Shown: positions 55,416-64,000 of the stretch, piece by piece
How the letters are laid out: each line of letters begins with the position of its first letter
Position numbering within the stretch: position 1 is the first letter of the stretch
NCBI GenBank assembly: GCA_028622995.1
Contig: JAJQJQ010000046.1
Coordinates: forward strand, 620,001 to 684,000
DNA: 64,000 nt
Source of the DNA: Panagrolaimus kolymaensis
Lineage: Eukaryota; Nematoda; Chromadorea; Rhabditida; Panagrolaimidae
Direction of reading: 5' to 3'
Position numbers and translations under genes: made by a program
Notes under the pieces: generated by a model
Databases searched by the model: none
Seen by the model: only the letters and a program-made list of their open reading frames with translations
Told to the model about the DNA's origin: nothing

Positions 55416-56415
55416 AATTTTTTAAAGCATTGGAGCATGTATCCAGGAAGTAAAAAGAATGTAAAGATAAGTCCAAAAAATTTATGTTTGCAACTTTTTT
55501 TCTTCTCAAAATCAATAATTATCATTTCTTTTTTTACTATCTTTGGTTGAGACAATAATGATCAATGAAAACAATTTATTTTACGACCTCTTTTTTTGTT
55601 TTGTTTTTTAGGTAGTGTTTTTACTGGAATAAAAAAGTACGAAGCGATCAATATTTTTATATATTTAATAAAGTCATAATTATTTTTCTTTTTTTTTCTT
55701 GATATATAACATTGACATTTATTTGTTTATGAAAAAACTGTGGCGTTTTAGTCTTTTTTTTATGTCAACTTTTTTTTAACTATAGAATCATAGAAAAAAG
55801 AGTCGACGAGAAAGGCGTTTTGTGATACAATTTATGTCAAGGTCAAAAGTAATGACAGTCGGAAAAATCAATAAAAATGTCAGTTTGCGATAAGCAAAAT
55901 TTTTTTAAAATACATTCTCAATAATATTAGAGCAAATCGCAGCTTTATTTTACTCATTGATTTTTATTTTTTGAATATTCTAAATGGTTTTTTTCTTTTC
56001 TATGCTATATTACTAATGTTAAAAGAGCCAAGAGAAAGTGGTTGTTGCTATTACAAATGTTAAACTTTTTTAACTTATGATGATTCTTCTTTTACATATG
56101 TTTCTGAAATATTTGGTCCTGTAAATATACAGGTTGTCTTCAATTTTAATAATTTCTATATACTGTATTAACCATCAAATTCCAAATAAAAAAAGAATTT
56201 AAAATTATGGTGGAGCTTAACAAAAAACAAGCATGAATTGCAAGTTGCAACTACAGTGCTCAACGTAGAATTATATATCGAAAGAAAATAATGAAGCTTT
56301 TACTAATCCTAAAAAAGTTATTTAAAAATTGGTACCGTCGATTTTTTTTCTAATATATATAGCTTTTTCCACATTTCTTTATTTATTGCTTTAAAAGCTA
56401 AAATTAAATCCAAAG
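55416..56415. other. Intergenic, no gene seen
   Basis: About 1 kb of AT-rich sequence with homopolymer runs. Nothing definable. Confidence 0.4.
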
Positions 56416-56757
56416 TTAATTACAAAAACGAAAAGATGAAGCTAAATCATTGAAGGCACAAACGGTAAAATCATCATGGGAACAACAAGCGATAGTATTG
56501 CATTTCTTTTTAAAAGTTCGAAATAAACCCGAGCATCCAGTATTTTCAAAAAGTATAACACAATCACCAAATGTATTTATGGAACTTCCATGTTTTTTGA
56601 GAACTTGATCAATATCATTGTGGCACTTGGTATCGTTGACAATGAAATCAAAATGTTTTCCTTTAAAATTTATTTCTTCATAAAGTCGAAATTTTTTGGC
56701 GGCGGCAAATATAATCAAAGTTGAAATAAAGCTAGCAACCAAAATGAGCGACTTCAT
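56416..56757 (-). CDS. Small secreted Cys-rich protein, beta/gamma-crystallin or I36-inhibitor-like, 113 aa
   Basis: One exon, 113 residues from ATG 56757. Signal peptide MKSLILVASFISTLIIFAAA. The mature part has FRLYEEINFKGKHFDF, SSINTFGDCVILFENTGCSG and FNDLASSFRFC. This resembles a single Greek-key beta/gamma-crystallin domain or the peptidase inhibitor I36 fold (Y/F-x-E-x-N-F-x-G, and W/F-N-D-x-A-S-S). Eight Cys probably form disulfides. An in-frame Met 13 codons upstream (56796) would spoil the signal peptide, so the second Met is chosen. Function unknown: extracellular inhibitor or structural protein. Confidence 0.65.
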   Translation of the reverse strand: MKSLILVASFISTLIIFAAAKKFRLYEEINFKGKHFDFIVNDTKCHNDIDQVLKKHGSSINTFGDCVILFENTGCSGLFRTFKKKCNTIACCSHDDFTVCAFNDLASSFRFCN

Positions 56758-57271
56758 ATTTCTGTTATGGAATGGATGGAAAGGAAAAAGATTCAAACCA
56801 AAAATTAAATTTGTGGTTTAACCTTTTAGCTTCCTATTTCCCTGACTGCTTCGTCGCTTCTGTAAAACAGGAAATGACTAGAACATATTATGAAAAAGGA
56901 GAGGTTATTGAATTGTTCGGAATTATATATGTATTTACATATATTTTTTTTATTAAACAATTAAACAATTAGTTTCCTCATGATTTAAACCCAACAAAAA
57001 AAAGAATTTCATTTTGATTGTTAAAATTTAATTTCAATAGGAAAAAAATGTTTTATTTTGAGCTCATTGAATTGCGTATAACATGAGTCTGTTCAAATAA
57101 AAAAAATTGGTTTCAAAAAAATCATCAACGAAGAAATACGTGAATTTATGAAACAAATGAACTTTCAAAAAAAATTAATAAAATATTAAAACTCAATTTT
57201 TTGTTGTATGAAAAAAAGCTTTATTTTTACAAAAGGCAAAAAATTTGAAAATAAAGAAGAATATACAGTAT
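56758..57271. other. Intergenic
   Basis: AT-rich; no supported gene. Confidence 0.35.
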
Positions 57272-57762
57272 TTATTTGTTTTTAAAAATATCGAATGGAA
57301 TATCAGTTAGATGTGAACGGACTCCACAAAACTTTTTCAATGTTCTTTTTGTGCACGCACATTTACAACAAACATCAACGCCACCTTCTAAAAAAATTTT
57401 TTTTCTAGGATTAAAAAGTTGTATTGGAAAGGAAAAACAGACCTTCAAAATGAAGAAAGCTTCCATGACAAAGATTAGTTATGGTAGTTTTAAGAAGTTG
57501 ATTGCAACGTTTGATGCCCCTCTAAAAAAAGTATTGTATTGGGAGGGAAAAAATTTTGTAATCATTAAAATGAAAAAAATGAAAATTACAAATTCACAAA
57601 GGCTTTGAAATATGCAAAACGGTAAATACAACTTACATCGCCTTTAATACTAAAATTTTCTGGAGCCCAAATAATATAAGCATATTTATAGCAAATATTT
57701 GCCTCAGCTATAACAGATACAAAAAATCCAATAACAATAATTAATAAAATAATTTTGGTCAT
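57272..57762 (-). CDS. Small secreted Cys-rich peptide, three exons, 106 aa
   Basis: Three exons: 57762-57637, 57521-57443 and 57387-57272. Phases 0 and 1 match and no single exon exceeds 126 nt. Signal peptide MTKIILLIIVIGFFVSVIAEA. The mature part has Cys in ICYKY, KRCNQ, NLCHG, DVCCKCACTK and FCGV, so about eight Cys, and is basic towards the C-terminus. I do not recognise the family. An unusual CC-K-C-A-C cluster stands out. Secreted defence peptide or structural cysteine-rich protein are options. Confidence 0.6.
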
Positions 57763-58381
57763 TTATAATTTTTCCTTTTTATTTTGTAAAATTCTAAACA
57801 GACAGTGGAAAAAAATTCACGAAACTTAAAAGGAAATATTTAATAACAAAGAACAGTTTTATGAAAAAAGTTTATGAAAAAGAAAAAAGGGTGTTTAACA
57901 TTTTATTGAAAGAATTGCTAGTGTTATTTAAAAAATGAGTGTAACACAATCAATGAAAGAAACCATGATTCATAAAATTTAAATCATTAAAAAACAAATT
58001 AATTTGTTAAGCAAAAAATGTTTTTTTGATAAAAAAAAAAGTTTGTTAATAATCGACGTCACTGTAATTTCATTCATTTTTCGATAAACTTTTTCATTGA
58101 TTACGGATTTACTTACCTATACGAGAAAAAAAACCCAGAAAGAAATAATTTTTTTATTTTTGTTGACAAAATCGGTAAATTATCAGACGAAATTTGCTTT
58201 AATATTTATATTTTTTGATAATGTTTCACAAATTCCAAAAGTTTACTTTTTTTAGAAGAAATAAAATTACCGATTTGTTAATTTTTTATAAATTCCATAA
58301 GTTTGAAAATTTAGGAAAGAATGTCATAAATGCCAACCATGAAAAATAAAATCTTTCCATATTTTATCATCTGGTCATTAG
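57763..58381. other. Intergenic
   Basis: AT-rich; no gene seen before the MITE. Confidence 0.35.
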
Positions 58382-58485
58382 GTGCAGAACAGTGTTGTCG
58401 ATTATTCGATTAATCGAACGATTAATCGAAAAATAACCGATCGAAATTCGATTATTTTCGATTAATCGACAACACTGGTGCAGAA
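58382..58485. mobile_element. Short hAT-type MITE (88 bp) with 8-bp target-site duplication
   Basis: Element 58390-58477 starts CAGTGTTGTCGAT and ends ATCGACAACACTG, an inverted repeat of at least 13 bp. It is flanked by GTGCAGAA at 58382-58389 and 58478-58485. The CAGTG terminus and 8-bp duplication mark a hAT-derived MITE. The interior is built of ATTAATCGA/TCGATTAAT palindromes and could fold into a long hairpin. No coding capacity. Confidence 0.9.
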
Positions 58486-58788
58486 CCTTGTGGTACGAAA
58501 ATATAAAAAAATTGTAAATTAAAATATTCAAAAAACCAAAGAAAAAAAATAAGAAAACTGAAAAATAATCCAATAAAAATTAAAGCCTTGGTTGACTTTT
58601 TCAAACAAATATTTTTGTTTTTCTTGTCGTTAACTTGACATAGGTCATTATTTCTCTAATACCCAGAGAGCATAATCGATGCCACAAAAAAATACAAGTA
58701 CAAACAACCAAGTAGAAAGTCCAGTTCATTATTTTTTCATTTTCTTTGCAACTTTTTTCCTTCATTAATTTTCCATCGCTCTATATTC
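58486..58788. other. Upstream region of the large repeat-protein gene
   Basis: 303 bp of AT-rich sequence; no clear TATA motif. Confidence 0.35.
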
Positions 58789-61749
58789 ATGGCTCCAGCT
58801 GAATTACCTCATAAAGTTATCGAAGACGCTGAAAGAATATGGTTTAAAGAAATTCGAGAATTAGCTCTCACAAAACCTGAACAAGCCTCAGCTAGAGCTT
58901 TATGCTTTGATGCTGCATTGGATTTACTCAAAAATATTATTGGGAAATATTATGTTCCGAAATTAAATGAATTCGCTCCGACTTCTGCAACTGATGAATT
59001 AATATCTGATACCCAAACTAACCCCCAAAAACAAGATGTGGCTATTCAAGTTGAAATAATTGAACCTTTAAAAGTTTTATTTTCTTCAACTTTGCTTAGA
59101 GTCAAATGGCCTATTCCGATTTTTATTTTTAAGCGTTCAATACCAAATACAACTGCCATTGATTGGGCGACTTTTAATGCGAGTGGATCGCAAAAAGGCG
59201 CAATTATTTATATTATAATTCATCAAAATTGGAACTGTGATGAAACTTTAGCTGTATTTGAAATTTTCAAACAAAAATTAGCCACTATTAAAGCTATTAT
59301 TCCAGCTGATCGATCGGATGCAAATATATTTCAGCAAAAACTTGCTGAAAAAAATTATCAAGCTTGGACTTGCTCGGGAGCAAATGATGTCATTAAAGTT
59401 TTATTAGATGAAGGTTTTAAAATGATTCCTGAAACACCTGCTGAGCCTCAAAATGGTTCTTTTTCGAATGAAACTGAAAATTCACAAAATTCTATTCATC
59501 ATGAAATCTTACAAAATCCTTCAATGAATCCACAAAATCATAATAATGTGGGGAATCCATTTCATCGTGGTCAAAGCTCTCAAAATGGGACTAAAGATGC
59601 TATCAATGATAGAATTGATCCTATAAAAATATTGATACAATCACATCAAACAACATGGGCTAGACAAATACCAAAGCATTTAATAAATAAACAACAACAA
59701 TTTTTCACTGGAAATAAATCTTTTCTTTCATGGACTCAAAGGATGATTATCCAATTACCAAAAAGATTTATTGCTTATGTTATTATTCCATACAGATTTA
59801 AATTGGAAGATTTGTTGGCAGCTTTTAAATTTTTCAAAGATAACTCCATAATTGTTAAAGCTATAATTCATAAAAGTATTGTGAACGCTCAAAGTTTAAG
59901 AAAAACTATTTTAAACAATGGGTTTGAAGCTTGCATTTGTTCCGGCGCTAATGGTGCAGCAAAATATTTGCAAAACGATGAGATTGAGAATATTCCAGTG
60001 AAAATTCCACAAGCCGAAAAGTATCTTGTCAATGATGAAAATCCTCCAATATGGGCTCAAGAAATTTCAATAAAACACATTAAGTTTATCTCAAATCAAT
60101 CTTCAGCTTATCAATGGGCATCATATGTTTCTATACTTTGGCCTAAAAATGCCATGATTTACATAATTATTCCATCATTTTGGAATTTGGAAGATGCTTT
60201 AGCTGCATTATTTTTACTCATGGAATATTCTTTCAACGTCAAAGCCATAGTTTCATCTGACCATCAAAAAGCTAATTTTATGGTTAATAAACTTTTAGAT
60301 AACGGCATACAAGTTTCGATATGTTCAAACAAAAATGAGCTAATTCAAATTCTTCAAGAACCAATACTCCCGATAATAGAAAATTCTGTTGAAATTCCAA
60401 AGCGCCTTTATGCTGGTTCTCGACCATATTGGAGTCAGGAAATGCAATTTTATATTCGTCGAGGATATTTGCCACACGATCAAGCAATAATTAAATGGGC
60501 TGAAAGAATGGCGCATTTAAATGCAGGAGATTTAATTGCATATATTATTATCCCCGATTATTGGGATAAAAAAGATTATATTTTGATTGCTTTACTTTTA
60601 CTTAAAGAAGCTTCAATTATTGTTAAAGTTATTATTCCATCTGAAAGAATGGATGCAAAGGTTTTAAAGCAAATGATTTGTGATAATGGAATGGATGCTT
60701 TTATTTGTTCAAATGCAAATCAAGTTGTTAAAATTTTGCAAGGTCAGGAATTTTCTGAAGGTGAAAATGCAATCGAATCAAACAATTCTACTTCCTCTGC
60801 AGAGGATGAAAACATTCAAGTAGCAAAAAGACCTCAAATATGTTCGTCGTCCAAAGACTCTGAAACTTCTCAACCCGATCCATTACCTTTAGCTTTGATT
60901 GTTCAAGCCGAAGCAACAGCTTTAATTCAACCAGATAGTTTGATGATTGCTGGTGAAAATCATCCATCTTGGGCTCAAAATATTCAATACAACATTCATC
61001 AAAAATTTATACCTTCCTACGAATCTCCATCAAATTGGATGGAATCAAATATTCCAAGTTTATCAAATTCGAAAACAATTATTTATTTTATTATTTCAAA
61101 TTATTGGAATTCTTCAGATATTTTAAATGCTTTAACTATACTCGATGAGAAGCGCACAGTGACTGTAAAACCTATAATTCCTGCAGATCGAAACGATGCT
61201 CATCTTTTAAAAGCTTTATTATCAGGCAAAAATTTGGATGTGGTTCTTTGTTCAAATGAAAATGAACTGATTGAACTTTTTAAAAGTGAAGAACATAATT
61301 CAGTAAGTTCAAATGCAGTCGTTGCTTGCCTCGATGATACTTTCGATGGTGATGAAACTGGACATTCGGAAAGTCCGCCACGAAAACGACGTCGAGCAAG
61401 TTCATCGACATCCAGCGAAGAAGATTCAGAAACATCCATGGAAACTATTGATCCACAAACAAAAACAAATGCATTATCGGTTTCTGAAAATGCAAATAAA
61501 GATTTTGAAGTTGAAAATCCTCCTCCAACAAATGCCACCATAAAAGTTGAACCTATTGATTTTCAACATGATGTTGATATTTATGATTCAATAATTACAG
61601 ATTTTTCTTTTGATCCTGACGATGCACCCGAAACTATCAACGACGCTTCCATAAATTTAGACTCTTTTTCTTCTGAAGTTATCGAAGAAGTTGAAAATCC
61701 TCCAGCAAATTTGAAAGTTAAAACAGAAACAAACGAAGAAACTTTTTGA
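58789..61749 (+). CDS. Large multi-repeat nuclear-type protein, unknown family, 986 aa, intronless
   Basis: A single exon of 986 residues, not recognised as any described family. Residues 1-58 form a helical N-terminal domain (ELPHKVIEDAERIWFKEIRE, ASARALCFDAALDLLKNI). Five repeats follow at about 100-206, 283-395, 415-523, 540-651 and 717-832. Each has a Trp-containing start (usually WAQ/WSQ/WAR), a hydrophobic strand ending II-P (such as IAYIIIP), a helix with D-x-L-x-A-L, a second strand VKAIIPADR-like, another helix, a third strand ending ICSN/CSG and a final helix (NELIQIL). The order strand-helix-strand-helix-strand-helix suggests a Rossmann-like alpha/beta fold. The tail has the basic cluster PPRKRRR (863-869), Ser/Glu-rich sequence and IKVE (918-921), VKTE-type SUMO motifs. 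Predicted nuclear. Every other copy in the window is shorter or broken, so this is likely the functional member. Confidence 0.75.
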   Translation: MAPAELPHKVIEDAERIWFKEIRELALTKPEQASARALCFDAALDLLKNIIGKYYVPKLNEFAPTSATDELISDTQTNPQKQDVAIQVEIIEPLKVLFSSTLLRVKWPIPIFIFKRSIPNTTAIDWATFNASGSQKGAIIYIIIHQNWNCDETLAVFEIFKQKLATIKAIIPADRSDANIFQQKLAEKNYQAWTCSGANDVIKVLLDEGFKMIPETPAEPQNGSFSNETENSQNSIHHEILQNPSMNPQNHNNVGNPFHRGQSSQNGTKDAINDRIDPIKILIQSHQTTWARQIPKHLINKQQQFFTGNKSFLSWTQRMIIQLPKRFIAYVIIPYRFKLEDLLAAFKFFKDNSIIVKAIIHKSIVNAQSLRKTILNNGFEACICSGANGAAKYLQNDEIENIPVKIPQAEKYLVNDENPPIWAQEISIKHIKFISNQSSAYQWASYVSILWPKNAMIYIIIPSFWNLEDALAALFLLMEYSFNVKAIVSSDHQKANFMVNKLLDNGIQVSICSNKNELIQILQEPILPIIENSVEIPKRLYAGSRPYWSQEMQFYIRRGYLPHDQAIIKWAERMAHLNAGDLIAYIIIPDYWDKKDYILIALLLLKEASIIVKVIIPSERMDAKVLKQMICDNGMDAFICSNANQVVKILQGQEFSEGENAIESNNSTSSAEDENIQVAKRPQICSSSKDSETSQPDPLPLALIVQAEATALIQPDSLMIAGENHPSWAQNIQYNIHQKFIPSYESPSNWMESNIPSLSNSKTIIYFIISNYWNSSDILNALTILDEKRTVTVKPIIPADRNDAHLLKALLSGKNLDVVLCSNENELIELFKSEEHNSVSSNAVVACLDDTFDGDETGHSESPPRKRRRASSSTSSEEDSETSMETIDPQTKTNALSVSENANKDFEVENPPPTNATIKVEPIDFQHDVDIYDSIITDFSFDPDDAPETINDASINLDSFSSEVIEEVENPPANLKVKTETNEETF

Positions 61750-62084
61750 TTGATATTGTTTGTAACATCGGTTTCATTATTATTATTGTGAAATTAATAA
61801 TAAATTAATAAATAGCAAAACTTTTCATAAAATCATTTTTTGCTATTTACCAAACTGATTTATTTTGTTTTTAAACGAGGGGTTTATTTTTTATTTATTT
61901 TAAGAGAATAATGACGTGATTGTTCACAGAAAATAAAAAAAGAAAAAATACTTAAGCATCATGATGAATGGCAAGCTTGAAAATTACTTAGGATAAAAAA
62001 GAGTAAAGTTATGTCTCTGTTTGATATTTAGAAACCTCATCCTCATGCCTAAAAATAAAACAAATATTACAAATTATAAAATTT
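61750..62084. other. Convergent intergenic region
   Basis: 335 bp; AATAAATTAATAAATA near 61796 is a likely polyadenylation site for the large gene. No gene seen. Confidence 0.4.
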
Positions 62085-63574
62085 TTAGAAAAAAAACTTC
62101 AAAGTTTTTTCGATTTCATCGTTAATCCAATCTTTAAAATCACGAATTCGAATAAATTGGGGCAATACTGTGCCATTTGATAACATGACATCTGTGGTAT
62201 ACAATCCACCCAAAACATGCATGCAATCTTCTAACCAAACAAATGGCCCTCCACTATCACCTTTTCCCATTTGACCAGTTGTGGTAAAAATTGTAGGCGT
62301 TTCTTCAAATTGGCCTTCACGAACGTATAAATATGCTTCTTGTAAATGAGTTGGAAATTGCGAGCCATCTGTATTATCATTATATCTACCAAATCCTATA
62401 ATTTAACGGGGGAAAAATCGAAAGTCGTCACTAAAGAGGAGAAACGGCTTGAGGTTAAAATTTCTTTAACTTACCTGAAATTTTTCCTTTTTGTCCAACT
62501 TTTTCAGTTCTATTTGCCATTGGAATAATATGAGGAAGGATATCAACCGTGTAAATAAGGGCAATATTATTTCCAATATTTCTATTTCCCATTTCAGTTT
62601 TTAAATAATTTTCATTAATTATAATTTTTTTAATACCAACTATTTCACCTTTCTCTCGTTTTACAGACATGCTTCGCATATGAAAAATTGTGGTATTTAA
62701 ATGGGTTTGATCTAATACACAATGGGCGGCTGTAACAACGAAGAATGGTGAAATTGCAATACCTCCACATATTTGTAAACCTCCATCATGATAATTTAAA
62801 ATTTGGATATGATACCAATAAGATGATTTTAAAGTATGGCATTCATTTGGTTTAATATCAAAATCCATTTCTGATAAAGTTGAATGGAATGGAGTATTAC
62901 TGTCAGAGATATCATTTTCATTTTCAACTCCGTTTCGTTTTCATCCTCCTCCTCTTCTTGCTCCAAAACATTCGTCTCTCTTGATAGCGTTTTATTTTTA
63001 CTATAAGTATAGAAATCGAAATCGATATCATGAATAATAATATCGTTCACAGGTTTCTCTTTAAACCCTAAAATTTGAAAATTATTATTAGTGATAGAAA
63101 AAAATTACAAGAAAAAAAACTTTTTTTAAAGTCTTCTATAGATTTGCGGTAATCATCATTATTTTTAAAATCCCTTTGCACAGAATCCATACGATCATCT
63201 AATTGCTCTCCTAAAAAAACAAAATTAATTCCGAAGTTTTTCTTTGCTTTGCCTTTTTGTTACTAAATGAAATTTGTTTAAATGATTAAAACTTTACTCG
63301 TCAAGTTTAATATTTTAGTACAATCACGTTTATCGAAAACATATTCGCCATCCATGCAATGATGAAGTTGAGGACAATTGTTACATGAATAGGGGCAATT
63401 TTGTATCATCCAAGTTTCATTTTCAATGCATTCTCCATTGATTGCCCAATATATGCATTTCCAACTATTATCCACACATTTCGGAATATTCGTAATTGTT
63501 TTAAGTCGATAAAGTGGCAGCGTTGTTGCAATAACACAAGAAAATAACCAATAAATTCCAATAATTTCTCTCAT
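62085..63574 (-). CDS. Secreted ShK-domain plus chymotrypsin-like serine protease, one linker junction uncertain
   Basis: Exons: 63574-63298 (signal peptide and ShK domain), about 63210-63130, about 63066 to 62475 (one internal junction unresolved between about 63050 and 62900), and 62395-62085. The ShK domain has six Cys: CVDNSWKCIYWAINGECIEN...NCPYSCNNC. After a linker with Glu-rich sequence the S1 domain shows ICGGIAISPFFVVTAAHCV (His motif), GNNIALIYTVD at the Asp position (Asn in place of the catalytic Asp), and GQMGKGDSGGPFVWLEDC (Ser and substrate-pocket region), ending DFKDWINDEI. The first exon splits the domain as usual. Extracellular proteolysis or, given the Asn, a non-catalytic role are possible. 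The start is ATG 63574. The reading frame changes between the linker and the protease domain, so at least one short intron remains to be placed. Confidence 0.75.
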
Positions 63575-64000
63575 TCTTGTTTTTATTAACAAAAAATAAC
63601 TTTAAAATTTTAAACTCAAAAAAATATTTTAATTCCAAAAAAATGCGGCAAAAGTTTGCGCGCCAATAACTACTAACAACCACATTAAGAAAAAAAGCCA
63701 GCCAAGTTTATCGTATCCATAAATCAATGTCATATAAAAAATAAAAACATAAGACAAAGCAAAGTGGATGGATGGGAAGGACATGCGTAAAACAATGATC
63801 ATTACAAGTTATGCCACCTTTTTTGACACTAAAATTACCACTTTCTCTTTCCCTTGTGAAAAAATGAATTATGCTTTTCTTGTTGTATACTTACATGTCC
63901 GAGAGCATCATTTAGCCTAAAAATTGTTTATGCTTTGATTGCTTTTTTATGTTTTAACTATTTTAAAAATACTTTGCTTGTTGACATAAAAAAATTGTAA
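63575..64000. other. Upstream region at the window edge
   Basis: 426 bp, AT-rich; no gene seen. A gene may start beyond the window. Confidence 0.35.

Overview
This is nuclear DNA of an AT-rich nematode. Genes have several exons with short introns (mostly 40-200 bp, GT-AG, often opening GTAAG and ending TTTTTAG or TTTCAG), and the gene content is nematode-like: UNC-93-type transporters, DUF229 proteins, LBP/BPI-like secreted proteins, serpentine chemoreceptor, double C-type lectins, ShK-domain protease, TIL-domain inhibitor and class 3 lipases. I cannot name the species; the combination fits a non-Caenorhabditis rhabditid or tylenchine/panagrolaimid-type worm. All splice models below were built by hand from reading-frame continuity and splice sites.

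Layout. 0.1-3.6 kb: a sigma-type glutathione S-transferase and a single-pass membrane protein with a lysine-rich tail, both minus strand. 4.4-8.0 kb: three tandem secreted class 3 lipases, the last two a recent duplicate pair that share a GATA/TATA promoter module. 8.8-11.9 kb: a secreted TIL-domain protein and an LBP/BPI/CETP-family protein. 12.3-20.2 kb: a repeat-rich, gene-poor stretch with a hAT-type MITE (8-bp target duplication), a broken copy of a repeat-protein family, a serpentine receptor, a Mutator-like element with about 200-bp inverted repeats and a 9-bp target duplication, and another foldback element. 20.2-23.3 kb: elongation factor 2 in eight exons. 24.4-26.9 kb: two further members of the repeat-protein family. 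27.5-43.2 kb: a run of conventional genes: small hypothetical, DUF229, degenerate S1-protease-like protein, glutathione peroxidase, V-ATPase subunit C, a CHD7-like SANT/SLIDE protein, a CAML/GET2-like protein and an SLC26 anion transporter. 44.0-50.8 kb: a family copy with two in-frame UGA codons, two tandem double-CTLD lectins, a truncated family copy and a convergent FLYWCH-like gene. 51.1-55.4 kb: two tandem UNC-93-like transporters with near-identical exon structure. 56.4-57.8 kb: two small secreted Cys-rich proteins. 58.4 kb: a second hAT-type MITE. 58.8-61.7 kb: the intact 986-residue member of the repeat family. 62.1-63.6 kb: a ShK plus chymotrypsin-like protease.

Most unusual content. 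Five loci on both strands (13.8, 24.4-26.9, 44.0, 49.0 and 58.8 kb) carry pieces of one intronless gene family that I do not recognise. The full-length form has a short helical N-terminal domain, five tandem repeats of about 110 residues with an alternating strand/helix pattern, then a basic nuclear-localisation-like cluster and an acidic Ser-rich tail with psi-K-x-E (SUMO-type) motifs. The other loci are fragments, split genes or reading frames with UGA codons or frameshifts placed at or near domain boundaries. This is the best candidate for an undescribed system. Its function is not visible from sequence.

Functional themes: digestion and innate defence at the gut or cuticle (lipases, C-type lectins, LBP/BPI, TIL, S1 proteases, GST, GPX), plus housekeeping (eEF2, V-ATPase, GET pathway, chromatin).
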